A stretch of 64,000 nucleotides of DNA from Pseudomonas sp. FeN3W. GTDB lineage: Bacteria > Pseudomonadota > Gammaproteobacteria > Pseudomonadales > Pseudomonadaceae. The position numbers and the translations under genes were made by a program. Each line of letters begins with the position of its first letter. The stretch's first letter is position 1. Where the stretch lies: NCBI GenBank assembly GCA_030263805.2, contig CP136010.1:945001-1009000 (forward strand), given 5' to 3'. Below, in pieces: positions 33,160 to 41,023 of this stretch. The notes below the pieces were generated by a model that was given only the letters and a program-made list of their open reading frames with translations, was not told the DNA's origin and made no database searches.

Positions 33160-35754
33160 ATGAGTGATACAACCGATCTCCTGGGTGAACGCTGGTTCGC
33201 CAGTCGGGGCTGGCAGCCCTTTCCCTTTCAGCGCGAAGTCTGGCAAGCGGTCGATCGAGGTGAATCCGGCCTGCTCCACGCCACGACAGGTTCGGGCAAG
33301 ACCTACGCCGTCTGGCTTGGCGCGCTCAATCGCTTGGCTTGCGCCTCGGCCGCGAAACACGGCGTTAGTGCATCGGACAAACCCACCCCGCTGACCGTCC
33401 TCTGGATCACCCCCATGCGCGCCCTGGCCGCCGATACCGCACGCGCGCTGCAAGCCCCGCTGGACGATCTGGAAATCCACTGGAACATCGGTCTGCGCAC
33501 CGGCGACACCAGCAGCGCTGAGCGCGCGCGGCAGGGGCGGCGGCTGCCCAGCACACTGGTCACCACACCGGAAAGCCTCACGCTGCTGCTGACCCGTGCC
33601 GATGCGCATCAGGCCTTCGCTGGGCTGCGCATGCTGGTGGTGGACGAGTGGCATGAGCTGCTGGGCAACAAGCGCGGCGTGCAGCTGCAACTGGCGCTGG
33701 CACGGTTGCGCCAGTGGATGCCGGAGCTGATCGTCTGGGGCTTGTCGGCCACCCTGGGTAACCAGCCCCATGCGCTGGAGGTGCTGCTGCACCCAGGCAA
33801 CGGCAGGCTGGTGCAAGGCAAGGTCGACAAGCACCTGCGCGTCGATACCCTGCTGCCGCCAAGCATCGAGCGCTTCCCCTGGGCCGGCCATCTCGGCCTG
33901 CGCATGCTGCCGCAGGTGGTCGAGGAGATCGATTCGGCAGCCACCACACTGGTCTTCACCAACACCCGTTCGCAGTCGGAAATCTGGTATCAGGCGCTGC
34001 TGGATGCGCGACCGGACTGGGCCGGGCTGATCGCCCTGCACCACGGCTCGCTGGCGCGCGAGGTACGCGACTGGGTCGAGCAGGGCCTCAAGCAGGGCGC
34101 GCTCAAGGCGGTGGTCTGCACCTCGAGCCTCGATCTCGGGGTCGATTTCCTGCCAGTCGAGCGGGTGCTGCAGATCGGCTCGCCAAAAGGCGTGGCGCGG
34201 CTGATGCAGCGTGCCGGGCGTTCCGGGCATGCGCCGGGGCGCACCTCGCGGGTCACCCTGGTGCCGACTCATAGCGTGGAAGTGATAGAAGCCGCAGCCG
34301 CCCAGGTGGCCATCGCCGAGCGCCGCATCGAGGCCCGCAGCGCACCGCAGCACCCCCTCGATGTACTGGTGCAGCACCTGGTCAGCATGGCGCTGGGCGG
34401 CGGCTTCCGCCCGGATGAGCTGTTCGCCGAAGTGCGGCAGGCCTGGTCCTATAGAGAATTGACCGACGAACACTGGCAGTGGGCGCTGGCCTTCGTTCGC
34501 CATGGCGGGCATTCGCTGACCGCCTACCCGGATTACCAGCGCGTCGAACCGGACGAAACCGGCCTGTGGAAAGTGCCCAGTCGCCGCGTGGCACTGCGTC
34601 ATCGCATGAGCATCGGCACCATCGTCAGCGACGCCAGCCTGACGGTGAAGTTCTGGGCCAAGGGCGGCAGCGGGCGTTCGCTGGGCAGCATTGAGGAAGG
34701 CTTCATCGCACGCCTGCGCCCGGGCGACAACTTCCTCTTCGGCGGTCGCCTGCTGGAACTGGTGCGGGTCGAGAACATGACCGCTTACGTCAATCGCGCC
34801 TCCGGCAAAAAAGCGGCCGTACCGCGCTGGAACGGCGGTCGCATGCCGCTATCCAGCGAGCTGGCCGATGCCGTGGTCGAACAGCTCGGCGCCGCCTCGC
34901 GCGGGCAGTTCACCACATCCGAAATGCGCCTGGTCGAACCGCTTCTTCGCGTGCAGATGGACTGGTCGGCGCTGCCTAGCGAAACCACGCTGCTGGCCGA
35001 GGTGATGAAGTCGCGCGAAGGCTGGCATCTGTTCCTCTACCCCTTTGCCGGTCGCCATGTGCATCTGGGGCTGGCCAGCCTGCTGGCCTGGCGCATGGCC
35101 AGGCATCGACCGCTGACCTTCTCCATCGCGGTCAACGATTACGGTTTCGAGCTGCTCTCGGCAACCGAAGTGGACTGGCTGTCCTGGCTGACGCCGGAGT
35201 TTTTCAGCGAAGACAACCTGCTGCACGACGTGCTCGCCAGCCTCAACGCCGGTGAGCTGGCGCGCCGCCGGTTCCGTGAAATCGCGCGCATCGCAGGCTT
35301 GGTATTTTCCGGCTACCCCGGTGCGCAGAAGAGCGCGCGTCAGCTGCAGGCTTCCAGTGGGCTGTTCTTCGACGTCTTCCGCCAATACGACCCGGCCAAT
35401 CTGTTGCTGACCCAGGCCGAAGAAGAAGTGCTGCGCCAGGAGCTGGAAGTCGAGCGGCTGCAGCAGACACTGAAGCGCCTGCAGCAACGACAGTTGGACA
35501 TTCACCAGGTCAAACGCACCACGCCCCTGGCGTTCCCGTTGATGGTCGAGCGCTTTCGCGAAAGCATGACCTCGGAAAAACTGGCCGACCGCATCCGCCG
35601 CATGGTGGCAGAGCTGGACAAGGCTGCCGGCCCCGGCGGTTACCAGCCCGAGCCGCAATCGACGATCGCTGTGGAGCGCGACGCCCCACGTCCACGCAAG
35701 CCGCGCGCACGCAAGGACGGCACGCCGCGCACGAAGAAGGCCAAACCCGCCTGA
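33160..35754 (+). CDS. Lhr-type ligase-associated DEXH-box helicase
   Basis: Superfamily 2 helicase of 864 residues, the Lhr-core type. Walker A is ATTGSGKT (41-48), motif Ia TPMRALA, motif II DEWH (162-165), motif III SATL, and motif VI QRAGRSGH. The RecA domains (about 1-400) are followed by winged-helix and Lhr-specific C-terminal domains to about 800 and a basic Lys/Arg/Pro tail. Relatives are 3'-5' ssDNA-dependent ATPases unwinding DNA:RNA and DNA duplexes. It follows the repeat array and precedes pdeM by 31 bases. Confidence 0.93.
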   Translation: MSDTTDLLGERWFASRGWQPFPFQREVWQAVDRGESGLLHATTGSGKTYAVWLGALNRLACASAAKHGVSASDKPTPLTVLWITPMRALAADTARALQAPLDDLEIHWNIGLRTGDTSSAERARQGRRLPSTLVTTPESLTLLLTRADAHQAFAGLRMLVVDEWHELLGNKRGVQLQLALARLRQWMPELIVWGLSATLGNQPHALEVLLHPGNGRLVQGKVDKHLRVDTLLPPSIERFPWAGHLGLRMLPQVVEEIDSAATTLVFTNTRSQSEIWYQALLDARPDWAGLIALHHGSLAREVRDWVEQGLKQGALKAVVCTSSLDLGVDFLPVERVLQIGSPKGVARLMQRAGRSGHAPGRTSRVTLVPTHSVEVIEAAAAQVAIAERRIEARSAPQHPLDVLVQHLVSMALGGGFRPDELFAEVRQAWSYRELTDEHWQWALAFVRHGGHSLTAYPDYQRVEPDETGLWKVPSRRVALRHRMSIGTIVSDASLTVKFWAKGGSGRSLGSIEEGFIARLRPGDNFLFGGRLLELVRVENMTAYVNRASGKKAAVPRWNGGRMPLSSELADAVVEQLGAASRGQFTTSEMRLVEPLLRVQMDWSALPSETTLLAEVMKSREGWHLFLYPFAGRHVHLGLASLLAWRMARHRPLTFSIAVNDYGFELLSATEVDWLSWLTPEFFSEDNLLHDVLASLNAGELARRRFREIARIAGLVFSGYPGAQKSARQLQASSGLFFDVFRQYDPANLLLTQAEEEVLRQELEVERLQQTLKRLQQRQLDIHQVKRTTPLAFPLMVERFRESMTSEKLADRIRRMVAELDKAAGPGGYQPEPQSTIAVERDAPRPRKPRARKDGTPRTKKAKPA

Positions 35755-35785
35755 TGAACCGAAACACAGCACGCACCGACGGATC

Positions 35786-36475
35786 ATGAACGCCTATCAG
35801 CCCATCGAACTGGCCGGCACCACACTCTGGCTGCTCGCGGAAAAGGCCGTCTACTGGCCTGAGCAGCAGGCATTGCTGATAGCGGATATCCATTTCGGCA
35901 AAGCCGCAGCCTATCGTCGCCTCGGCCAGCCGGTGCCCCATGGCACCACCGACGCCAACCTGCGCCAGTTGGACGATCTGCTGGCGCGGTATGCCTGCCG
36001 CCAGCTGATCTTTCTCGGTGACTTCCTGCATGCGCCGGAGTCCCGTGCACCCTCCACGCTGGCCCGCCTGGCCGAATGGCGTGCGGAACATGCACAACTC
36101 GCCATCACCCTGGTGCGCGGCAACCACGACCGCCGTGCAGGCGACCCGCCGGCGGAGCTCGGCATCGAGGTGGTGAGCGAGCCGCTGCTGCTCGGCCCGT
36201 ACGCGCTGCAGCACGAACCGCAACCGCACCCCAGCCACCACGTGCTGGCCGGCCACGTTCACCCCGCCTTCCCGCTACAGGGGCGTGGGCGCCAGCGGCT
36301 GCGCCTGCCGTGCTTCTGCATCGGCGAACGGCTCAGCCTGCTGCCAGCCTTCGGCAGCTTCACCGGCACGATGACGGTGGCAACCGAAGACAACTGGCGA
36401 ATCTATGTGGTGGGAGATGGAGAAGTGTGGCCGGTGGCGCGCCAGGCGTCGGTCAGGCCTGGGAAATACCGGTGA
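35786..36475 (+). CDS. pdeM: PdeM-type ligase-associated metallophosphoesterase
   Basis: Calcineurin-like phosphoesterase, 229 residues. Metal-binding motifs in order are DIHFGK (Asp34, His36), GDFLH (Asp79), GNHD (112-115) and GHVHP (His157, His159). Members co-occur with the MBL exonuclease, ATP-ligase and Lhr helicase, and are taken to be DNA end-processing nucleases/phosphodiesterases; the exact substrate is not settled. Its last 23 bases overlap the convergent 77-residue gene. Confidence 0.9.
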   Translation: MNAYQPIELAGTTLWLLAEKAVYWPEQQALLIADIHFGKAAAYRRLGQPVPHGTTDANLRQLDDLLARYACRQLIFLGDFLHAPESRAPSTLARLAEWRAEHAQLAITLVRGNHDRRAGDPPAELGIEVVSEPLLLGPYALQHEPQPHPSHHVLAGHVHPAFPLQGRGRQRLRLPCFCIGERLSLLPAFGSFTGTMTVATEDNWRIYVVGDGEVWPVARQASVRPGKYR

Positions 36476-36686
36476 TGGTGATGCCGTAGCGCTCGGCCAG
36501 ACGTGTGGCGGGGGTGTCCTCCAGATCGGGATCGTGTTCATGTTCGATCTCCTGATCCGGATAGAGCTCCTCCGCCTTGCGCGTCACCAGTTCGACCGCG
36601 TCGTCGATGTCCGGCTGGTGTTCGGAGTCGATCTTCAGCATCGCAGTGTTGCCGTCTTTGTTGTACGTAATGATCCAGGTCGTCAT
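36453..36686 (-). CDS. Small acidic conserved protein
   Basis: Protein of 77 residues, beginning MTTWIITYNKDGNTAMLKI and rich in Asp/Glu (EIEHEHDPDLED). No signal peptide, membrane segment or catalytic motif. The 3' end overlaps pdeM on the opposite strand, so the two messages can pair over 23 bases. Coding-like composition and a clean ATG support it; function unknown. Confidence 0.65.
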   Translation of the reverse strand: MTTWIITYNKDGNTAMLKIDSEHQPDIDDAVELVTRKAEELYPDQEIEHEHDPDLEDTPATRLAERYGITITGISQA

Positions 36687-36876
36687 GGAATACCCCTCGC
36701 CTTAAAGAAACCCGTGTGAACGTAATAACGCCATTTTTGGTTTTTGTAAGTTTTTAGACCCATCCGGCGTCGGCAGTTCGGTCCCTCACTTCAAAGTTAG
36801 CAGCTTTAATTGCATTGCCAGGAACAACCAGGCGGACGCCCGGTCATCCGTATTCAAACAGCATGGAGTCGGGAAC

Positions 36877-38211
36877 ATGAATGCCTCGCCTCTGCCCGTT
36901 GCCGAACCGTCCGAAGAGCAGTTGGTGACCTTGCTGCGCCAGCACGCCGAGCCGCTGCCCGCGCCGGACGATCCGCACTTCGCCGATGCCTTCGAACGCT
37001 TCGCCGACGCGCGGGTGGTGCTGATCGGTGAAGCCAGCCACGGCACTTCCGAGTTCTACCGCGCCCGGGCCGCGATCACCCAGCGCCTGATCGAGCGCCA
37101 TGGTTTTTCCATCGTGGCGGTCGAGGCGGACTGGCCCGACGCGGCGCGAATCGACTGCTACTGTCGCCAGCGAGAACCGGTCGCCTGGAGCGAGGATGCC
37201 TTCAAGCGTTTCCCGACCTGGATGTGGCGCAATCGCGAAGTCGAGGCTTTCGTCCGCTGGCTGCGCGAGCACAATGCGACGCTGGATGTTTCACGGCGCG
37301 TCGAGTTTCGCGGCCTGGACGTCTACAGCCTAGGCAGCTCGATCCGCGAAGTGCTGCGTTACCTCGACCGCATCGACCCCGAGGCCGCAGCGGATGCACG
37401 CCAGCGCTATGGCTGCCTGAGCCCCTGGCAGGAAGACCCGGCGGTCTATGGCCGCAACGTCATGCTTGGCCAGCCAACCTGCGAAAAGGCGGTGATCGAA
37501 CAGTTGCAGGCCCTGCTCGCCCAACGCCTCGAGTACATCGGCCAGGATGGCGAACGGTTCTTCAACGCCGAACGCAACGCGCGAGTGGTACTGGCCGCGG
37601 AGAGCTACTACCGGGCCATGTACCGCGGCTCGGGCGAATCCTGGAACCTGCGCGACCGCCACATGTTCGACACCCTGCGGGCCCTGCTCGACCATCGCGG
37701 GCCAAACGCCAAGGCGGTGGTCTGGGCGCACAACTCGCATATCGGCAATGCGGCGGCGACCTCGATGGGCTGGGGTGGCGATTTCAACATCGGCGAACTC
37801 TGCCGCACCGCCTTCGGTCGCGACGCGGTGCTGATCGGCATGGCGACCGATCGCGGCGAAGTGGCGGCGGCGGACAACTGGGACGAGCCGATGCGAATCA
37901 AGCAGGTCATCCCGTCACGACCGGACAGCTGGGAGCAGCTCTTTCTGCGCGCCGGCGTGCCGGCCTCGCTGACCGACTGGCGTGATGATCGCGGCGAATT
38001 GCGCGAGGCGCTCAGCCACCCGCGGCTGGAGCGCGCGATCGGTGTCATCTACCGGCCGCTGACCGAGCGGCAGAGCCACTACTTCCGCGCCATCCTCGCC
38101 GAGCAGTTCGATGCGTTGATCTGGCTGGAACAGACGCAGGCGGTAACGCCCATCGGTCCGCAGGAGATCGACCCGAGCGACGTACCGGATACCTACCCGT
38201 TCGGAGAGTGA
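36877..38211 (+). CDS. Erythromycin esterase-like protein
   Basis: Protein of 444 residues of the Ere superfamily. The family motif GEASHGTSEFY carries Glu52 and His55; VEADWP and WAHNSHIG supply the other conserved acidic and His residues of the EreA/EreB fold. In resistance enzymes this family opens macrolide lactones, but chromosomal members mostly have unknown substrates, so no resistance is implied. GGAGTCGGGAAC precedes the ATG. The phosphoribosyltransferase gene follows after only three bases. Confidence 0.85.
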   Translation: MNASPLPVAEPSEEQLVTLLRQHAEPLPAPDDPHFADAFERFADARVVLIGEASHGTSEFYRARAAITQRLIERHGFSIVAVEADWPDAARIDCYCRQREPVAWSEDAFKRFPTWMWRNREVEAFVRWLREHNATLDVSRRVEFRGLDVYSLGSSIREVLRYLDRIDPEAAADARQRYGCLSPWQEDPAVYGRNVMLGQPTCEKAVIEQLQALLAQRLEYIGQDGERFFNAERNARVVLAAESYYRAMYRGSGESWNLRDRHMFDTLRALLDHRGPNAKAVVWAHNSHIGNAAATSMGWGGDFNIGELCRTAFGRDAVLIGMATDRGEVAAADNWDEPMRIKQVIPSRPDSWEQLFLRAGVPASLTDWRDDRGELREALSHPRLERAIGVIYRPLTERQSHYFRAILAEQFDALIWLEQTQAVTPIGPQEIDPSDVPDTYPFGE

Positions 38212-38214
38212 GCC

Positions 38215-38898
38215 ATGCGCACGTTCGCTCAGCAAAGTCATCTGTTCAGGGACCGCCAGCATGCCGGGCAGGAATTGGCCGAAGCCCTGCTGCCCCTGGC
38301 GGACGAGCATCCACTGATCCTCGCCCTGCCGCGCGGCGGCGTGCCAGTGGCGTTCGAGGTCGCCCGGTCGTTGAAGGCCCAGTTGGACCTGGTGCTGGTA
38401 CGCAAGATCGGCGCGCCGGGCAACGAGGAGCTGGCGCTCGGCGCGGTGGTCGATGGCGCCCAGCCGCAATGGGTCGTCAATCAGGGGTTGCTGCGCCAAA
38501 TCGACCCACCGGAGAGCTGGTTCGACGAGGAAATGCAGCGCCAACTGGCGGAGCTGGAGCGCCGCCGCCGGCAGTACTGCGGCAAGCGGCCAGCGCCCGT
38601 GGTGGCGGAACGTCTGGTGATCGTGGTGGATGACGGCATCGCCACCGGCGCCACCGTTCGTGCCGCGCTCAAGGGCCTCGCGCGCGCCGGCGCCAGACGC
38701 CTGGTGCTGGCGATCCCGGTGGGCCCGCGGGAAGTCATCGAGGCCCTGCGCGAGGAAGTCGACGAGGTGGTCTGCCTAGCGATGCCCGAGCCGTTCATCG
38801 GCGTCGGGCTGCACTACGCCAATTTCGACCAGACCAGTGACGAGCAGGTCATCGACCTGCTGCAGCGCGCCGCCGGCTTCGTCGAAACCGGCGGTTGA
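38215..38898 (+). CDS. Type I phosphoribosyltransferase
   Basis: Protein of 227 residues of the PRTase family. The PRPP-binding loop VIVVDDGIATGAT lies at about 135-147, and an RGGVPVA loop at 40-46. The charged hood region (WFDEEMQRQLAELERRRR) is near 102-119. No base substrate can be assigned. Its ribosome site GGAGAG lies in the last codons of the esterase-like gene, three bases away, so the two proteins are made together. Related proteins occur fused to hydrolase domains. Confidence 0.85.
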   Translation: MRTFAQQSHLFRDRQHAGQELAEALLPLADEHPLILALPRGGVPVAFEVARSLKAQLDLVLVRKIGAPGNEELALGAVVDGAQPQWVVNQGLLRQIDPPESWFDEEMQRQLAELERRRRQYCGKRPAPVVAERLVIVVDDGIATGATVRAALKGLARAGARRLVLAIPVGPREVIEALREEVDEVVCLAMPEPFIGVGLHYANFDQTSDEQVIDLLQRAAGFVETGG

Positions 38899-38902
38899 TG
38901 GT

Positions 38903-39064
38903 TCAGGCCACCGGCGCTGGCGGCGGCTGGTCCGGTACGGTGGGTTCGCCCGGCTCGTTGGGCAGGTCCGGTACGCCCGGCTCCTCCGGATCGCCCGGCA
39001 CGCCTCCGGCGTGCCAGCCCCCGCTTTGCGCAGCGTGGCTGAATCGAATCGACTGAATGCCCAT
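38903..39064 (-). CDS. Small Pro/Glu-rich peptide
   Basis: A 53-residue frame starting MGIQSIRFSHAAQSGGWHAG, followed by a Pro-Gly-Glu repeat region (units like EPGVPDLP and EPGEPTVP) and a PPPAPVA end. GGAGGG lies 7-12 bases before the ATG, a strong ribosome site that supports reality. No hydrophobic segment is present. It is convergent with the phosphoribosyltransferase gene, four bases apart. Function unknown. The longer reading upstream to 39238 lacks a ribosome site and is rejected. Confidence 0.6.
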   Translation of the reverse strand: MGIQSIRFSHAAQSGGWHAGGVPGDPEEPGVPDLPNEPGEPTVPDQPPPAPVA

Positions 39065-39254
39065 ATATCGCCCTCCACACATGGCCCGCGGTTGCGGGCA
39101 GTTGTGCAATAGAGGGCGAACGGCGCGCTTTCTATCCAGCCTTTGGTCGGACACGACCGAAAACGGCGCGCTGACGGGGAAAAGCCGGTGCGCGGAGCGC
39201 AAGCGCGAATGCCTTGTAGGGTGCGCTACGCGCAGCACGGTGCGAGCGGAAGGC

Positions 39255-39794
39255 TTACCACATCAGGTCGTCGGGCACCTGGTAGGCAGCGTACGGATCA
39301 TCGGCATCCGGCTCTTCGGTGCGGGTATTGAGCTGCACCACGCGCTGCGGGTCGCGCTCCTGGATCTTCAGCGCGGCCTCGCGCGGAATGACCTCGTAGC
39401 CGCCGCCATGGCGAACGATGGCCAGCGAACCACTGGCCAGCTTGTCGCGCATCAGCTTGTTGACCGACAGGCGCTTGACCTTCTTGTCGTCGACGAAGTT
39501 GTAGTAGTCCTCGGTGGTCAGCTTGGGCAGGCGGCTGGTCTCGATCAATTGTTTGATCTGCGCCGCACGGGCCTTCTGTTCGGCCTTTTGCTGCTGCTGG
39601 CGGTTCAGCTCCTGATCGCGGGCGAGCTTCTCGGCTTGGGCTTTCAGCGCCGCCTCGCGCTGCGAATCGTCCTTCTCGACCTGGCCTTTCTTCTCCAGGC
39701 GCTGCTGCTTCTGTTTCTGCTTGACGGCCTGCTTGGCCTGCTTTTCGTTGACCAGTCCGGCTTTGAGCAACTGGTCACGGAGGGAAAGACTCAT
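39255..39794 (-). CDS. DUF2058 family protein
   Basis: Nucleoplasm-type small protein of the DUF2058 (YaiL) family, 179 residues. It has a Lys/Gln-rich coiled-coil N-terminal half (about 15-90, QKQKQQRLEKKGQ) and a conserved C-terminal part (LPKLTTEDYYNFVDDKKVKRL, then VRHGGGYEVIP). Start MSLSLRDQLLKAGL matches family starts; the frame stays open upstream through the heptamer array but that is repeat, not gene. Role unknown. Confidence 0.87.
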   Translation of the reverse strand: MSLSLRDQLLKAGLVNEKQAKQAVKQKQKQQRLEKKGQVEKDDSQREAALKAQAEKLARDQELNRQQQQKAEQKARAAQIKQLIETSRLPKLTTEDYYNFVDDKKVKRLSVNKLMRDKLASGSLAIVRHGGGYEVIPREAALKIQERDPQRVVQLNTRTEEPDADDPYAAYQVPDDLMW

Positions 39795-39828
39795 GTTTCG
39801 GCTCGTCTCGTCGTGAATTCGAATTGGG

Positions 39829-39902
39829 CGTAGGGTGGATCGCGCTTCATCGATCCACCGAGCGGGATTGTGGTGGATGTGAAAAGCGACATCCACCCTA
39901 CG
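39829..39902. repeat. Inverted-repeat intergenic element
   Basis: CGTAGGGTGGAT at the left (39829-39840) is matched by ATCCACCCTACG at the right (39891-39902), with further internal GATCCACC/GGTGGAT pairing. This is a short foldback element of the kind scattered in pseudomonads. Confidence 0.7.
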
Positions 39903-39910
39903 AAGCTGCG

Positions 39911-40009
39911 CTGCAAGCTGCAAGCTGCAAGCTGCAAGCTGCAAGCTGCAAGCTGCAAGCTGCAAGCTGCAAGCTGCAAGCTGCAAGCTGCAAGCTGCAA
40001 GCTGCAAGC
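39911..40009. repeat. Heptamer tandem array CTGCAAG
   Basis: About 14 uninterrupted copies of CTGCAAG. It sits between DUF2058 and mazG, downstream of mazG. A perfect short-unit array of this length is prone to slippage. On the minus strand it keeps an open frame encoding a seven-residue repeat (LAACSLQ). Confidence 0.95.
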
Positions 40010-40073
40010 GAATCAGCGTGGCTGCTCGACTCCGCTTCTGCTCGGCTTTTTCTTACCACTTGTGGCTTGTGGC

Positions 40074-40886
40074 TTATAACTGCTTCTTGGCCTTCTCCCA
40101 GAGCGCATCGAGTTCCTCGAGATCGCAGTTCTCGATGGGCCGCTCGGCGTCGCGCAAGGCCTGCTCGATGAAGCGAAAGCGCCGCTCGAACTTGCCGTTG
40201 GCCGCACGCAGGGCGTTTTCCGGATCGACCTTGAGGTGGCGGGCCAGATTGACCACCACGAACAGCAGATCACCCAACTCTTCGGCGATGGCCTGCGGGT
40301 CGCTCTCGCTCATCGCCTCCAGTACCTCGCCGAGCTCCTCGCGCACCTTGTCCACCACGGGCAATGCCGCGGGCCAGTCGAAGCCGACCTGGGCGGCGCG
40401 CTTCTGCAGCTTGGCGGCCCGGCTGAGCGCCGGCAGCGCGCTGGGCACGTCATCGAGCAGCGACAGCTGTTCGGGGGCGGCGGCTTTCTCGGCACGCTCC
40501 TCGGCCTTGATCTCCTCCCAGCGCTGCTTGATCGCCGTTTCATCGAGGCGCGGCAGCTCCGGCGAGCCATACAGATCGCCATCAGGGAACACGTGGGGAT
40601 GGCGACGGATCAGCTTGCGGGTGATGGCATCGACCACCGTGGCGAACTCGAAGCGCCCTTCCTCCTGGGCCAGCTGGCTGTAGTAGACGACCTGGAACAG
40701 CAGGTCACCCAGCTCACCGGGCAGATGATCGAAGTCGCCGCTCTCGATGGCATCGGCCACCTCGTAGGCTTCTTCCAATGTGTGCGGCACGATGCTCGCG
40801 TAGTCCTGCTGCAGGTCCCACGGACAACCATGCTGCGGATCGCGCAGCCGGGCCATCAGGTGCAGGAGGTCGTTGAGTTGGTACAT
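40074..40886 (-). CDS. mazG: Nucleoside triphosphate pyrophosphohydrolase MazG
   Basis: All-alpha NTP pyrophosphatase, 270 residues with two MazG repeats. It hydrolyses NTPs/dNTPs to NMP and PPi, cleans damaged nucleotides and in E. coli lowers (p)ppGpp. Metal-binding ExxE/ExxD motifs are visible in LEEAYEVADAI and ELGDLLFQVVYYSQ (first domain) and VREELGEVLEAM and EELGDLLFVVVNLAR (second). The ATG at 40886 has AGGA upstream. It sits next to relA, the ppGpp synthetase, as in many gammaproteobacteria. Heptamer arrays lie on both sides. Confidence 0.96.
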   Translation of the reverse strand: MYQLNDLLHLMARLRDPQHGCPWDLQQDYASIVPHTLEEAYEVADAIESGDFDHLPGELGDLLFQVVYYSQLAQEEGRFEFATVVDAITRKLIRRHPHVFPDGDLYGSPELPRLDETAIKQRWEEIKAEERAEKAAAPEQLSLLDDVPSALPALSRAAKLQKRAAQVGFDWPAALPVVDKVREELGEVLEAMSESDPQAIAEELGDLLFVVVNLARHLKVDPENALRAANGKFERRFRFIEQALRDAERPIENCDLEELDALWEKAKKQL

Positions 40887-40900
40887 GACAAGTCCTGGAG

Positions 40901-40949
40901 CTGGAAGCTGGAAGCTGGAAGCTGGAAGCTGGAAGCTGGAAGCTGGAAG
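40901..40949. repeat. Heptamer tandem array CTGGAAG
   Basis: Seven perfect copies of CTGGAAG lie 15 bases upstream of the mazG start codon, in the mazG-relA gap. The unit differs by one base from the CTGCAAG array on the other side of mazG. Inverted single copies (CTTCCAG, GCTTCCAGC) occur near 40990-41015. Confidence 0.93.
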
Positions 40950-41023
40950 CCAATGTGCGAGGCAGCGACTCACACCGGTCAAGCTTTTTCTTCCAGCTTC
41001 AGGCTTCCAGCTTATAGCTGCTT

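Larger units (their letters stand above)
39795..40073. other. Repeat-filled gap between mazG and DUF2058 gene
   Basis: 279 bases holding the foldback element, the CTGCAAG array and, at about 40060-40076, two copies of CTTGTGG. Nothing gene-like is seen. Confidence 0.75.

Noticed and set aside
32284..33163. Long open frames on both strands (plus 32444-33163, minus 32284-32928) with repeated peptides
   Set aside because: They are made by the 150-bp tandem repeat, whose length is a multiple of three. They lack ribosome sites, and the minus-strand frame runs antisense into the ligase gene.
36877..38211. Macrolide resistance gene
   Set aside because: Family membership alone does not show macrolide hydrolysis; context suggests a metabolic role.
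38903..39238. 111-residue version of the Pro-rich protein
   Set aside because: The first 58 residues have no ribosome site and unlikely composition; the GGAGGG supports the internal ATG at 39064.
39911..40949. Heptamer arrays as CRISPR or coding repeats
   Set aside because: No spacers; pure 7-bp repeats. The open frames through them extend DUF2058 and mazG upstream of well-supported starts.
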